Assembly: GCA_032162705.1 (NCBI GenBank)
Contig: JAVRON010000082.1
Location: forward strand, 1 to 64,000
Direction: 5' to 3'
DNA length: 64,000 nt
Source: QHXN01 sp032162705
Lineage (GTDB): Bacteria; Acidobacteriota; Blastocatellia; Pyrinomonadales; Pyrinomonadaceae
Shown: positions 17,518-26,350 of the stretch, one piece after another
How positions within the stretch are numbered: the first letter of the stretch is position 1
How the letters are laid out: every line of letters begins with the position of its first letter
Program-made: the position numbers and the translations under genes
The notes under the pieces: generated by a model
What the model saw: the letters and a program-made list of their open reading frames with translations, nothing else
What the model was told of the DNA's origin: nothing
Databases searched by the model: none

Positions 17518-17593
17518 GCCACCTTAGCTCAGTTGGTAGAGCACCTGATTCGTAATTAGGGGGTCTGGAGTTCGAGTCTCCAAGGTGGCTCCA
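17518..17593 (+). tRNA. tRNA-Thr(CGT)
   Basis: Acceptor GCCACCT/AGGTGGC, anticodon loop TTCGTAA (anticodon CGT), T-loop TTCGAGT, encoded CCA, then TTTTTCC. Single tRNA with its own promoter. Confidence 0.95.
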
Positions 17594-17781
17594 TTTTTCC
17601 TTCGGTAGTCGTTAAAATACCCTACAAGACGTGGGCGGGCAATCGACGAGGTTGCCCGTTTTAATTTGCTTCTACGCTTCTGCGCTCTATATTGGCATTG
17701 CCGGAAACACAGCGCCGTCCGTTGCGCTAAACTTCCGCCGTGATAGCGACAATGCCCTTTGTACTGAAAGGATCTTAGAAT

Positions 17782-18861
17782 TTGTCCCCATCACTAAACA
17801 CCAGTCGTCCCGCATCACAAAACACCGAACGTCCCGCCGCCGGAGCCAAACTTCCGCCTCGGCTTTTTGTGCCCGTCGCGTTTATCTTTCTCCTCCTCAC
17901 CTCTCAGGCACAAGCCGCACTCGCCTTCCACGCCGCACCGCCGCAGCAAAGCCCGACGCACTCCCGCATCGTGACCGCCTCGGGCGTGCGCCTGCGTGAG
18001 CGACCCGATACGGGCGCGGGCGAGGTCGCGCGCTTGCAGCTTGGTGTCGTCGTCGAGGAGTCGGAGCATTCGCCCGATAAGGTGAAGATTGGGGCGTTGG
18101 AGGACTACTGGTATCTGGTCTCTGCGCCCGGCGGTGCGCGCGGGTGGGTCTTCGGCGGCCTGACCGCGCCGTTTGACTCGGAGCATCGCGACTTGATTTA
18201 CAACAGGCTCGCGCAAGACCGGCTCGCCAACACCGCCGCGACTTTCGCAGAGCTGTCCGACCTTGTGCTCTTCCTCGACCGCGCCACAAAAGAGGTCACA
18301 CGCCGCGACGCGCTCGCCGAGCTTGAACTCTCGCGCCTCGTCGCGCTCGCACGCTCGCTCGCCTCAATCCCGATGGAGAATCTGGAGAAGACGCCTTACA
18401 AAGAATGGACGACCGGGCACGAGAAGGAGATCGTCTACAGCGAGCCTGCCGGGCAGTGGTTCGTACGCGCAGACCTCTTCTGGAACCTGGAGCGCAAGTA
18501 CCGCGGTCTGCCCTTAGCCGAGCGCGCCGCGTGGCAGGCCGCCGAGACGCCTCTGCCCGGCGAGTGCGAGGGCTACCTCCCCTGCCACCTGAGCCTGGAG
18601 ATTTGGACTAGCGGCAAGTACCTGAAGCTCTACCCGCGCGGGGCGCATGCCGAGGCCGCCGTCGCAAGAATCCTGGAGCTTCTCACGCAGGTGTCGGAAG
18701 ACCTGCGCGGCAGCAGCCCCGCGTACGACGTGCCCCGCGAAGACCGCGCAGAGTTCCAGAAGTCAGTGGCCGAGCTACGCGCGCAGCTCTTACCCGTCGC
18801 GAGCCAGAAGAAGGCAAGCGTGCTCAAGCTTCTCAACGATGTCGCGCGTCACTTTCGCTAA
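17782..18861 (+). CDS. Exported bacterial SH3-domain protein
   Basis: 359 residues from the TTG at 17782, chosen because AAAGGA lies 9 bp upstream and no better start precedes the signal peptide. Hydrophobic VAFIFLLLTSQAQAALAF, then an SH3b-like domain at ~60-125 (VTASGVRLRERPDTGAGEVA, WYLVSAPGGARGWVFGGL). The remainder is helical with WFVRADLFWNLERKY and a conserved-looking LPGECEGYLPCHLS pair of cysteines. SH3b domains often bind cell-wall peptides. It is a single gene between the tRNA and mscL, possibly in one transcript with the tRNA. Confidence 0.78.
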   Translation: MSPSLNTSRPASQNTERPAAGAKLPPRLFVPVAFIFLLLTSQAQAALAFHAAPPQQSPTHSRIVTASGVRLRERPDTGAGEVARLQLGVVVEESEHSPDKVKIGALEDYWYLVSAPGGARGWVFGGLTAPFDSEHRDLIYNRLAQDRLANTAATFAELSDLVLFLDRATKEVTRRDALAELELSRLVALARSLASIPMENLEKTPYKEWTTGHEKEIVYSEPAGQWFVRADLFWNLERKYRGLPLAERAAWQAAETPLPGECEGYLPCHLSLEIWTSGKYLKLYPRGAHAEAAVARILELLTQVSEDLRGSSPAYDVPREDRAEFQKSVAELRAQLLPVASQKKASVLKLLNDVARHFR

Positions 18862-18878
18862 AGACGCAAGCGTCCGGC

Positions 18879-18907
18879 TTGACGGCCCCGCTGAATTGAA
18901 ATACAAA
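18879..18907 (+). promoter_or_regulatory. Promoter of mscL
   Basis: TTGACG, 17 bp, TACAAA, 43 bp before the ATG. Confidence 0.55.
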
Positions 18908-18950
18908 GCCTTCGTTCTAACAGACGATTGAGACGGGGAGACCCAACGGA

Positions 18951-19418
18951 ATGGCTAAGCGTTCAGGCATCATCAAAGAGTTTCGCGACTTCATCGCACG
19001 CGGCAACGTCATCGACCTCGCCGTCGGCGTCGTTATCGGCGCGGCCTTCGGCAAGATCGTGACCTCGCTTGTCGAAGGCATACTCATGCCGCCCGTCGGG
19101 CTTATCACTGGCCGAATCGACTTCGCCAGCCACTTCTGGGTGCTCGACAAATCGAAGGGCATCCCCCTGACGCTCGCCGAGGCCAAGGCCAACAGCGTCC
19201 CCGTCATCGCCTACGGCCAGTTCATCAACGACCTCATCGGCTTTCTCATCGTCGCCTTCGTCATCTTCCTCATCGTCAAGCGCGTCAATCGCCTCTGGAG
19301 CGCCGAGCCAGCCGAAGCCGAAGTGCCGACCACTAAGAACTGCCCCTTCTGCGTCTCCACTATCCCCGTCAAGGCCACACGCTGCCCCGAATGCACGAGC
19401 GAGTTGCAATCCGTCTGA
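18951..19418 (+). CDS. mscL: Large-conductance mechanosensitive channel with zinc-ribbon tail
   Basis: 155 residues. MscL opens under membrane tension to release solutes in hypo-osmotic shock. The N-terminal helix and TM1 (EFRDFIARGNVIDLAVGVVI, GAAFGKIVTSLVEGILMPPV) and TM2 (GQFINDLIGFLIVAFVIFLI) are typical. The cytoplasmic end carries CPFC and CPEC, a zinc-ribbon-like pair found in some MscL proteins of this group but absent in E. coli. Own promoter and a hairpin terminator shared with lexA. Confidence 0.95.
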   Translation: MAKRSGIIKEFRDFIARGNVIDLAVGVVIGAAFGKIVTSLVEGILMPPVGLITGRIDFASHFWVLDKSKGIPLTLAEAKANSVPVIAYGQFINDLIGFLIVAFVIFLIVKRVNRLWSAEPAEAEVPTTKNCPFCVSTIPVKATRCPECTSELQSV

Positions 19419-19474
19419 CCCGATACGAAAAGACCCGACACGAAAAAGTAGAGAAGAGACCCAGCACGAAAAAG
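19417..19474. repeat. Degenerate direct repeats after the mscL stop
   Basis: GACCCGATACGAAAA, GACCCGACACGAAAAA and GACCCAGCACGAAAAA follow one another from the stop codon onward; the first unit overlaps the TGA. Confidence 0.6.
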
Positions 19475-19522
19475 GAGAGAGGAGAGCGAAAGGCGATGGC
19501 CTTCGTTCTCCTCTCTCCTTTT
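19471..19522. terminator. Bidirectional terminator between mscL and lexA
   Basis: AAAGGAGAGAGGAGAGCGAA pairs with TTCGTTCTCCTCTCTCCTTT, flanked by A-run and T-run, so it can serve both convergent genes. Confidence 0.8.
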
Positions 19523-19590
19523 AACCGTGACCTTAAAGCTCTACGCCGCGCGTGACGCTTCCGGCTAGAGCGTGGAACGCTTCCGGCCTC

Positions 19591-20214
19591 TTAAGTCGCC
19601 GGGCGCAGCAGCCCACGGAAGATTCCCTGCACCGAGACCTTCGAGGCGTGCAGGCGTATGGGCGCGTGCTGCGAGTTGGCGGGCCGCAGCTCGACCTCCG
19701 TGCCAAAGCGGTAGAGGCGCTTGAGTGTGGCGCGTGCTCCCTCGACTAAGGCGACGACGATCTCGCCGTCGCGCGCCTCCGTCCTGTTCTCGATAAGCGC
19801 GATGTCGCCGTCGCAGATGTGTTCGTCAATCATCGAGTCGCCCGTCACCCTCAACGCGTAGACTCGATTGGGACGCACGCGCCCCAAAAGGAAGCGCGGC
19901 ACGGTGATGGTCTCGCGCTCCTCGTCCACGTCGATGGGAGCGCCCGCCGCGATGCGCCCCAGAAGCGGAACCTCGCAGGTCGCGTCAACGTCCAACGCTT
20001 CGTGCTGCACTGTCAGACCGAAAGCGCCATCGTTGCGGTGGCGCGAGATAAGCCCGCGCCGCTCCAAAGCCTCGATGTGTTTGGCGATGGTCGCCTTTGA
20101 CGACACACCGAAGTGGCGCGCGATCTGCGCGTAGGAAGGCTCGTACCCGTGTCGCTCGATGAAGCGCTTGATGTATTCGAGGATTTCGCTCTGGCGCTGT
20201 GTGCGGGGTTGCAT
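19591..20214 (-). CDS. lexA: LexA SOS repressor
   Basis: 207 residues. N-terminal winged helix (RQSEILEYIKRFIERHGYEP, SYAQIARHFGVSSKATIAKH) and a C-terminal S24 autoprotease domain. The cleavage site is A90-G91 in GRIAAGAPI, the Ser nucleophile is S127 in TGDSMID and the Lys base is K165 in ATLKRLY. RecA-stimulated self-cleavage relieves repression of SOS genes. The recognition-helix sequence differs from E. coli, so its operator would differ too; I could not define a shared box upstream of lexA and uvrA. Confidence 0.95.
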   Translation of the reverse strand: MQPRTQRQSEILEYIKRFIERHGYEPSYAQIARHFGVSSKATIAKHIEALERRGLISRHRNDGAFGLTVQHEALDVDATCEVPLLGRIAAGAPIDVDEERETITVPRFLLGRVRPNRVYALRVTGDSMIDEHICDGDIALIENRTEARDGEIVVALVEGARATLKRLYRFGTEVELRPANSQHAPIRLHASKVSVQGIFRGLLRPAT

Positions 20215-20290
20215 CGGTTATTAGACTCCTTGCCGTGTGAGCGTCAAAGGGTGTCGGCGGGGGTCTTGCTCGCTCTACGGGACTCGGGCG

Positions 20291-20320
20291 ATTGTATGGG
20301 CGCGACGGCGAAAGCGTCAA
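20291..20320 (-). promoter_or_regulatory. Promoter of lexA
   Basis: Minus strand TTGACG, 18 bp, TACAAT, about 77 bp upstream of lexA. The remainder of the gap to 20601 has an unusually AT-rich patch (TATTATTATATTGATTTG near 20414) but no gene. Confidence 0.6.
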
Positions 20321-20601
20321 GCAAAAGAACTTCACACATCGCCCTTCTTGTGCTGGAAAAGTTGCAGCACGGCATAACTCTAACAGATAAACGACAGGGA
20401 CACCGCGCCCACCGTATTATTATATTGATTTGCCACAGGCCAGAAGTTAACCTCGCCCACTGTGCGCCGGAAGCGTCGGGAGTTCGTGTCTTTTCCCGTC
20501 CGCCCGTGACGTTTTCCACACTCGTCCTGACGTGCGAAGTTCTCTAGTGCGCTTGACCTTTGACCCGCGACCGAGACCGAGCGGGTTAATACAAGCCTCA
20601 C

Positions 20602-21069
20602 ATGACCCTATCTCTTAAGCATTCAAGTGAGTGTAGCAGCGGTCAGCGTTTGGAACCGCAGCGAGCAGCGCGCCTGCTCGACTCGGCGGCGTGCAACGTC
20701 TCGATCCTCTACGCGGAGCAGGCACACGCGGTCGCCGACGCTGTGAAGGAGACGCTTGAGGCCGAAGGGTGGCACGTCGAAGTCTGCGTGCGCGGCGACG
20801 AAGCGCTCGGCAGGCTCCAGTGCGGTGCGCGCTTCGACGTACTCATCTTCGACTTTCCTCTGCCCGGTCTCGACGGGGTCGAGCTGGCGAGGCGTGCGCG
20901 CGAACTCCCGCGCAGGCGGCAAACGCCGATCATCATGTTCACCGCGTGTGAGGTTGAGAGGGATGCGCGTCGCGCAGGCATCGACGCCTTTCTGAGAAAG
21001 CCCCGCGGCGTCTTCCGCCTCGCCGAGACGGTCACGCGGCTGCTCGCGCGCTCGACCGTAGAGGGCTGA
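20602..21069 (+). CDS. Single-domain response regulator
   Basis: 155 residues with a CheY-like receiver domain from ~32. The phosphoacceptor is D84 in LIFDFPLPGLDGVEL, the conserved Thr is T114 (MFTA) and the conserved Lys is K133 (FLRKPRG). The usual N-terminal acidic pair is replaced by AE (residues 38-39), so magnesium binding may be weakened. There is no output domain and no histidine kinase next door. It could be a shuttle or a phosphate sink. Confidence 0.82.
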   Translation: MTLSLKHSSECSSGQRLEPQRAARLLDSAACNVSILYAEQAHAVADAVKETLEAEGWHVEVCVRGDEALGRLQCGARFDVLIFDFPLPGLDGVELARRARELPRRRQTPIIMFTACEVERDARRAGIDAFLRKPRGVFRLAETVTRLLARSTVEG

Positions 21070-21127
21070 AGTATTCGGGGACGAAAGTGTTTCGGGACTG
21101 AAAGTGTTTCGGGACTGAAAGTGTTTC
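21064..21127. repeat. 17-bp tandem repeat on the response-regulator stop codon
   Basis: GGGGACGAAAGTGTTTC and two copies of GGGACTGAAAGTGTTTC, preceded by a shorter related unit GGGCTGAAGTATTC that holds the TGA stop. Confidence 0.8.
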
Positions 21128-21265
21128 GTGGCTGTTGAGGTCTGAAGAAAGGGGCGCGTGCGTCGGGCAGCCGCACCGCCCCTGCACGGCACGTCTGCTG
21201 AAAAGGGCACGGCGGACTGTGCCGCGTGGCTGGCGCGTGCCTACCCGCGCGCCGGCCAGTCTTAA

Positions 21266-21311
21266 TCATGCGGCCTGGATGTTTCTATCATGCGGCCTGG
21301 ATGTTCTTATC
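21266..21311. repeat. 22-bp tandem duplication
   Basis: CATGCGGCCTGGATGTT occurs at 21267 and 21289. It lies in the 285-bp gap between convergent genes, which otherwise holds nothing recognisable. Confidence 0.6.
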
Positions 21312-21354
21312 CAGAGCGCCGCACGGATGTCACTTGGCCGCCGCGCGTCTGTAG

Positions 21355-22125
21355 TCACTTGATCGAGTAGCGCGCAAGCGTGTTGGGGAAGACGATGACG
21401 CCGGGCAGTACGTCGGCCATACTGACCTTGTTTGCTCCCGTCAGGACTTCACGGGCCTTGAGGCCGTAGAGCGCTTCGTTCAGGTTGTTGTCCGGATTGA
21501 TGACCGCGCCTTTCAGTTCCAGACCTGCGAAGAGTCCCTTGCTGCGCGAGTAGGAGAGTATGCCTGCGTCGAGCGTGAGGTTGGTCGAAGCGGCGGCCGT
21601 GCGCCCGACGGGGCCTGCGGCTGCGCTCGCCTCGCCGCCCATCTCCAGCTTGTCTTCGAGCAGACCCTTGAGCGCGTCGTCGTTCATGAAGAGCAGGATG
21701 AGGTCTGTCCTGGCCGCGCCGATCTGTAGGCCGACGCTCGCACCGCCCATCTTGAAGTAGGCGGGCGCGCTCCATCCGCCCGTGACGCGACGGCTGATGA
21801 CGCCGCTTCCACCGCGACCGCCGACGACGAAGCCCGCCTTCAACATGCCTGGGAAGACGGCCACGGCCTGCGCCCTGTCCAGTAACTCTTTCGGGATCGA
21901 GCGGTCGGGCGCACCCATCACCTTCTCGAAGACTTCCGCAGCCGAGCCGGCCTTCTTCGACGCGTCCTTCTGCTGCTTCGGTGTGGCGTTCGAGGTGGGG
22001 CGCGTGGCCTTGCGCTGCCGCTCCTGCTGCTCCTGCTGCGCGGAAGTGCTCAAGGGAAGAACAGACGCGGCGAAGGCGAGCGCGAACAATGCCGCGCGCA
22101 GGGTCATTCGGGTCGAAAGCTTCAT
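21355..22125 (-). CDS. SYLF-domain (Ysc84-like) exported lipid-binding protein, copy 1
   Basis: 256 residues from the ATG at 22125 with AAGGAG 7 bp upstream. Signal peptide (RAALFALAFAASVLPLSTSA), a Lys/Gln-rich linker, then the SYLF domain: VFPGMLKAGFVVGGRGGSGV, QIGAARTDLILLFMNDDALK, AAAGPVGRTAAASTNLTLDA, GILSYSRSKGLFAGLELKGA. SYLF domains bind phosphoinositides in eukaryotes; the bacterial role is unknown, probably at the envelope. The downstream neighbour in transcription order is absent. The upstream gene is a paralog about 100 bp away. Confidence 0.9.
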   Translation of the reverse strand: MKLSTRMTLRAALFALAFAASVLPLSTSAQQEQQERQRKATRPTSNATPKQQKDASKKAGSAAEVFEKVMGAPDRSIPKELLDRAQAVAVFPGMLKAGFVVGGRGGSGVISRRVTGGWSAPAYFKMGGASVGLQIGAARTDLILLFMNDDALKGLLEDKLEMGGEASAAAGPVGRTAAASTNLTLDAGILSYSRSKGLFAGLELKGAVINPDNNLNEALYGLKAREVLTGANKVSMADVLPGVIVFPNTLARYSIK

Positions 22126-22148
22126 GCAAATCTCCTTTTGAAATAAGC

Positions 22149-22226
22149 GATGAACTCGGAAGGCTGAACGATGAACTGTAAACAACTCGTATTCAGTTCA
22201 TCGTTCATCATTCATCGTTCATCATT
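22149..22226. repeat. GAACGATGAACTG-family palindrome
   Basis: GCGATGAACTCGG-AAGGCTGAACGATGAACTG pairs with CAGTTCATCGTTCATCATTC-ATCGTTCATC. It overlaps the stop codon of the second SYLF gene and lies before the first. Confidence 0.8.
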
Positions 22227-23010
22227 TCTTTGAGCGGTTCGGGAGACGCACCGAGTAGCGGTCGAGCGCGAGCGGGAGGTCTCGCACCTGCGAAGGCACG
22301 GGCGTGTCTTCCTGCCCGGTGATTAGCTCCGCCGCCTTCTTCCCATAGAACGCTTCGTTCAAGTCGTTGTCCGGTGTGATGGCGACGCCCTTGAGCGCCA
22401 CGCCGAGGAAGGCCCCCTTGCTGCGCGCGTAGGTCAGGATGCCCGCACTCAGACGCGCGTTCGTACTTGCGCCCGCCGCGCGCCCGACGGGCCCCGCCGT
22501 CGCCTCCGCCTCGCCGCCGATCTCGAACTTATCGCCCATCAGCCCCTTCAAAGCGTCCGGGTTCATAAAGAGCAGTACGTAGTCGGTCTTCGACCCGCCG
22601 ATCTGCGCGCCGATGCTTCCGCCCGTCATGTTGTAGAAGGCGGGTGCGCCCCACTGTCGTTTGACCGTGCGACGGCTGATGATGCAGTCGCCGTTGCGTC
22701 CGCCGACAATGAAGGCAGCCTTGAGCACGCCGGGGCAGACGGCGACGGCCTCTGCGCTGTCGAGCAGGTCTCGCGGGATTTCGTGCTCGGGCACGGACAT
22801 CACTTTACGCAAGACCTCCGCCGCCGCCTTCGAGTGGCGCGAGGCATCCGCGGCCCTCTTCCTCGACGCGCTTGCCTTGCTCTGCGCCATGCTCGTCTTC
22901 CTCTGCGCCGTGACGGCCGTAGCCAGACACATGACCATGAACGCGGCGACCATCAAGACCGCGACTCGCTTCAAAGCTATGAACACCGCGACTCTCTTCA
23001 AAGGCTTCAT
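22222..23010 (-). CDS. SYLF-domain (Ysc84-like) exported lipid-binding protein, copy 2
   Basis: 262 residues from the ATG at 23010, with GGAGGGAAG upstream. The domain order is as in copy 1: VCPGVLKAAFIVGGRNGDCI, IGAQIGGSKTDYVLLFMNPD, GPVGRAAGASTNARLSAGIL, TYARSKGAFLGVALKGVAIT. The signal region holds an internal in-frame duplication (LKRVAVFIA then LKRVAVLMV). Copies 1 and 2 differ clearly, so the tandem duplication is old. Confidence 0.9.
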   Translation of the reverse strand: MKPLKRVAVFIALKRVAVLMVAAFMVMCLATAVTAQRKTSMAQSKASASRKRAADASRHSKAAAEVLRKVMSVPEHEIPRDLLDSAEAVAVCPGVLKAAFIVGGRNGDCIISRRTVKRQWGAPAFYNMTGGSIGAQIGGSKTDYVLLFMNPDALKGLMGDKFEIGGEAEATAGPVGRAAGASTNARLSAGILTYARSKGAFLGVALKGVAITPDNDLNEAFYGKKAAELITGQEDTPVPSQVRDLPLALDRYSVRLPNRSKK

Positions 23011-23164
23011 CTCGACTTCCCTCCTCGACTCGTTCTTCGGGCGCGTCGTGTGCCCGCTCAACTCGAAAATTCCCTGTGCATACCGAAAGAGTGTATACGA
23101 GGTCGGCACGCGACAGAAAACGTCGCCGTTCCGGTAAAGGGTTGCAACACTGTCTGTCGGCGCT

Positions 23165-25789
23165 TCAATTCAGCCTGAGACGGCGCAGGCGCAGGCTGTT
23201 CGTGACGACCGAGACGGAGGAGAGCGCCATCGCCGCGCTGGCGAAGACGGGCGTGAGCGTCCAGCCGAAGAGGGGATAGAACGCTCCGGCTGCGAGCGGG
23301 ATGCCGAGCGCGTTGTAGACGAACGCCCAGAAGAGATTCTGCTTGATGACGCGCATCGTACGCTTCGAGAGCGCGATGGCCGTCACCACGCCGCGCAGAG
23401 AGCCGCGTACGAGTGTGATGGCGGCGGCCTCAATCGCGATGTCCGTGCCCGTGCCCAACGCGATACCAACGTCGGCTTGCGCGAGCGCGGGCGCGTCGTT
23501 GATACCATCGCCCACCATCGCCACGATCTTCCCTTCGGCCTGAATCTTCTTCAAAGCATCGGCCTTGCCCGCGGGCAGGACTTCGGCGAGCACACGCTCG
23601 ATTCCCACCGCGCGCCCAACGGCCTCTGCCGTGCGCCGGTTGTCGCCCGTCAACATCAAGACCTCAAGGCCCAGACCTTTGAGCGCGGCGATTGCTTCTT
23701 TCGACCCGGGCTTAACCGGGTCTGCGACGGCGAAGAGACCCGCAACGCGTCCGTCTACCGAGACGTACATCGGCGTCTTAGCCTCCGCGGCGAGCGCCGC
23801 AGCCCGCACGCCGAGGTCGCCGAGTTCAAACACTTCGAGGCCGCCGGGTTCGACGCCGCGCTCGCTCATCAACTTGAAGTTGCCGATTGTCACGCGCCGC
23901 CCTTCCGCCTCGCCTTCGACGCCGCGCCCCGCGAACGCTTTGAAATTCTCGACGCGCGCGAACTCGAACCCACGCTCCTCTGCGCGGCGCACGAGCGCGG
24001 AGCCTAAAGGGTGTTCGCTCGAACGCTCGACCGAGGCCGCGAGCCTCAGCAGCTCGTCTTCATCGAAGCCTTCGTTCGTGACTACGTCGGTCACGGCGGG
24101 ACGCCCTTCGGTGATCGTACCCGTCTTGTCGAGCACGACCGCTTGAATCTTGTGCGCCGTCTCCAAAGCCTCGCCGCCGCGTATGAGCACACCGACCTCC
24201 GCGCCGCGCCCCGTGCCGACCATGACCGCGGTCGGCGTCGCAAGTCCCAACGCGCACGGGCACGCGATGATGAGCACCGAGACCATTCGGACGAGCGCCG
24301 TAGTGAGTCGCACGTCTTCGGGCGCGACGATGAACCAGACGACGAAGGTCACGACCGCGATGCAGATGACGATGGGAGTGAAGTAGCCGCTTATCACGTC
24401 TGCGAGGCGCGCGATGGGGGCGCGGCGGCCTTGCGCCTCTTCGACCATGCGGACGATCTGTTGCAGGACGGTATCGCGCCCCACGCGTGTCGCGCGAAAC
24501 TGAAAGCCGCCCGTGCTGTTGATGGTCGCGCCGACCACCTCGTCGCCCGCAGCCTTCTCGACGGGCAGGCTCTCGCCCGTCAGCATCGACTCGTCAACCG
24601 TCGAATGCCCTTCGGTCACGATGCCGTCGGTCGGAATCTTCTCGCCGGGGCGGACGAGAATCTCGTCGCCCGGCACAACGTCTTCGACCGAAACGTCTTC
24701 GTGCCTGCCGCCCTCGCGCACGACGCGCGCGGTGCGTGCCTGAAGTCCTATCAGCTTCTTGATGGCGTCGGTCGTGCGACCCTTCGCGCGCGCTTCGAGC
24801 AGACGACCCAAGAGGATGAGCGCGATGATGACCGACGCGGCCTCGAAGTAGACCGGTGTCATCGACGCGCCGCTCATCCCGCCAGCGCCCAACGACATCC
24901 CGCCCGCCGAACCTGAGCCAGACACGGAACCCGGCGCTTCAGCGTTCGCCCTGACGAGTTGCGGCGCGATGGTCGCGACGACCGAATAGACGAAGGCCGC
25001 GCCCGTGCCCGTGGCGATGAGCGTGTTCATGTCCGCCGCGTGGTGACGTAGCGCGGCCCACGCGCCGCGGTAGAAGGGAGCACCGCTGTAGAAGACTACG
25101 GGGATGGTGAGCGCAAGCTGGAGCCAGTTGATCCAGTAGACGTTGAAGAGTGGGACAGAGCCGTGCGACATCGAGATGACGAGCACGGGCAGGCTGAGCA
25201 ACGCGGAGACGAGAAAGCGTCGCAACAGGTCGCGGCGTTCGGCGCGGCGTGCCTGCTCCTCCCGGTCGAGCGCGACGCCCTCGCCGTCGCCGCTCGTCAC
25301 ATCGCTCACGCGATAGCCGAGTTCCTCAATCCGCTTTCGCAGAGAGCGCGCGTCAGTCGTCGTCTCAAGGAACTCGACACGCACGCGCATCGTGGCGAGA
25401 TTGAACGAGGCATCGACGACTCCGCGCGTCTTCTTCAAAAAGTTTTCGAGCACCTGCGCCGTGCCCGAGACGCGCGCCGAATCGTCAACGACGAACTCGG
25501 CGCGCGCCGTGCCCCACGTCCCGTAGCCGACATCCTTCACGGCCTCGATCAATTGACCGATGGCCGTCCGTCCGCTGTCATAATCTACGGTGGCGCGCGC
25601 AGTCGCGAAGTTGACGTTCGCCGCGCTCACGCCCTCTGCCTTCGAGAGTCTTCGCTCGATGCGTCGCGCGCACGCCGCGCAGGTCATGCCCGTGATTGGC
25701 AGATCGACGCGGAAGCTTTCGCCCGCGCCTGCCCGCTCGACCCTCTGGTTCTCAGTTGTCGTTGACACCTTCCCAGTTGTTGTTGACAT
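23165..25789 (-). CDS. copA: Copper-translocating P1B-type ATPase
   Basis: 874 residues. Exports Cu(I) from the cytoplasm using ATP. The first metal-binding domain has GMTCAACARRIE. A second HMA-like domain (AQVLENFLKKTRGVVDASFN, IEELGYRVSD) has lost its CxxC. The membrane ion site is CPC in IIACPCALGLATPTAVMVGT, the phosphorylation site is DKTGT, the HP motif is in SEHPLGSALV, and GDGINDAPAL is intact. A Gly/Ser/Met-rich loop (SGSGSAGGMSLGAGGMSGAS) sits before a transmembrane helix and may bind copper outside. No csoR/cueR regulator or copZ chaperone is adjacent. Confidence 0.93.
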   Translation of the reverse strand: MSTTTGKVSTTTENQRVERAGAGESFRVDLPITGMTCAACARRIERRLSKAEGVSAANVNFATARATVDYDSGRTAIGQLIEAVKDVGYGTWGTARAEFVVDDSARVSGTAQVLENFLKKTRGVVDASFNLATMRVRVEFLETTTDARSLRKRIEELGYRVSDVTSGDGEGVALDREEQARRAERRDLLRRFLVSALLSLPVLVISMSHGSVPLFNVYWINWLQLALTIPVVFYSGAPFYRGAWAALRHHAADMNTLIATGTGAAFVYSVVATIAPQLVRANAEAPGSVSGSGSAGGMSLGAGGMSGASMTPVYFEAASVIIALILLGRLLEARAKGRTTDAIKKLIGLQARTARVVREGGRHEDVSVEDVVPGDEILVRPGEKIPTDGIVTEGHSTVDESMLTGESLPVEKAAGDEVVGATINSTGGFQFRATRVGRDTVLQQIVRMVEEAQGRRAPIARLADVISGYFTPIVICIAVVTFVVWFIVAPEDVRLTTALVRMVSVLIIACPCALGLATPTAVMVGTGRGAEVGVLIRGGEALETAHKIQAVVLDKTGTITEGRPAVTDVVTNEGFDEDELLRLAASVERSSEHPLGSALVRRAEERGFEFARVENFKAFAGRGVEGEAEGRRVTIGNFKLMSERGVEPGGLEVFELGDLGVRAAALAAEAKTPMYVSVDGRVAGLFAVADPVKPGSKEAIAALKGLGLEVLMLTGDNRRTAEAVGRAVGIERVLAEVLPAGKADALKKIQAEGKIVAMVGDGINDAPALAQADVGIALGTGTDIAIEAAAITLVRGSLRGVVTAIALSKRTMRVIKQNLFWAFVYNALGIPLAAGAFYPLFGWTLTPVFASAAMALSSVSVVTNSLRLRRLRLN

Positions 25790-25823
25790 CTCGCGTCTAT
25801 TCTAAACCTTTCACGCGCGATAC

Positions 25824-25852
25824 AAAAAAGCGCGCATCGAAGGCGCTTTTTT
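25824..25852. other. Hairpin upstream of copA
   Basis: AAAAAAGCGC-(9 nt)-GCGCTTTTTT, symmetrical on both strands, in the copA leader about 35 bp before the start codon. It could be an attenuator-like terminator or a plain insulator; no metal-regulator operator was recognised. Confidence 0.45.
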
Positions 25853-26024
25853 GCCGCGAAGCCGTGCTCTCGGTCTGACCTGCACGCGGGGCCCCAAGTT
25901 CGCGCCGGAGTAAAAGACAAGCGCTGTGCGCCGGGCAAACGATTTGACCCGCGGGCGGCGGGGATGAGAGGATGCAGCCTCAAATCCCCCACGGACGCAA
26001 TCATGTTGGAGAGGTGAAACCGAG

Positions 26025-26264
26025 ATGGAAGACTCGAAGGGCAAGTTTGTAACGCAAGAGGAGACGGGCGAGATACCGCCGATGGACGAGGTCGAGGGGC
26101 GCGTCGAGGCCGAGATGAAGCGCATCGAAGGCAGCGCCAAAGAGGCCGTCGGTCAGGGGCTACAGGACGAGCGCGTCGAACGCGAGGGGCGCGAGATGCG
26201 CGAAGAGGGCGAGCGCGAACTCGACGAACAACGCGACGCGGCGAGTGAAGGAGAAGGTAAGTAA
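26025..26264 (+). CDS. Small acidic stress-type protein
   Basis: 79 residues, start supported by GGAGAGGTGA. Highly charged and helical (EVEGRVEAEMKRIEGSAKEA, VGQGLQDERVEREGREM), loosely like CsbD-type small stress proteins but without a firm match. No signal peptide. Probably soluble and partly disordered. Confidence 0.65.
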   Translation: MEDSKGKFVTQEETGEIPPMDEVEGRVEAEMKRIEGSAKEAVGQGLQDERVEREGREMREEGERELDEQRDAASEGEGK

Positions 26265-26350
26265 GGAAGAGGCCGCCGCCTAAGCGACGTGATAAGTCGA
26301 AAGCGGCATAAGTAAGTCAGAGAGCACCGATTAAGTTAGAGAGCCACGGC

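Noticed and set aside
24011..24916. 301-residue plus-strand frame opposite copA
   Set aside because: All CopA motifs are on the other strand; translation here is His/Arg/Asp-rich noise.
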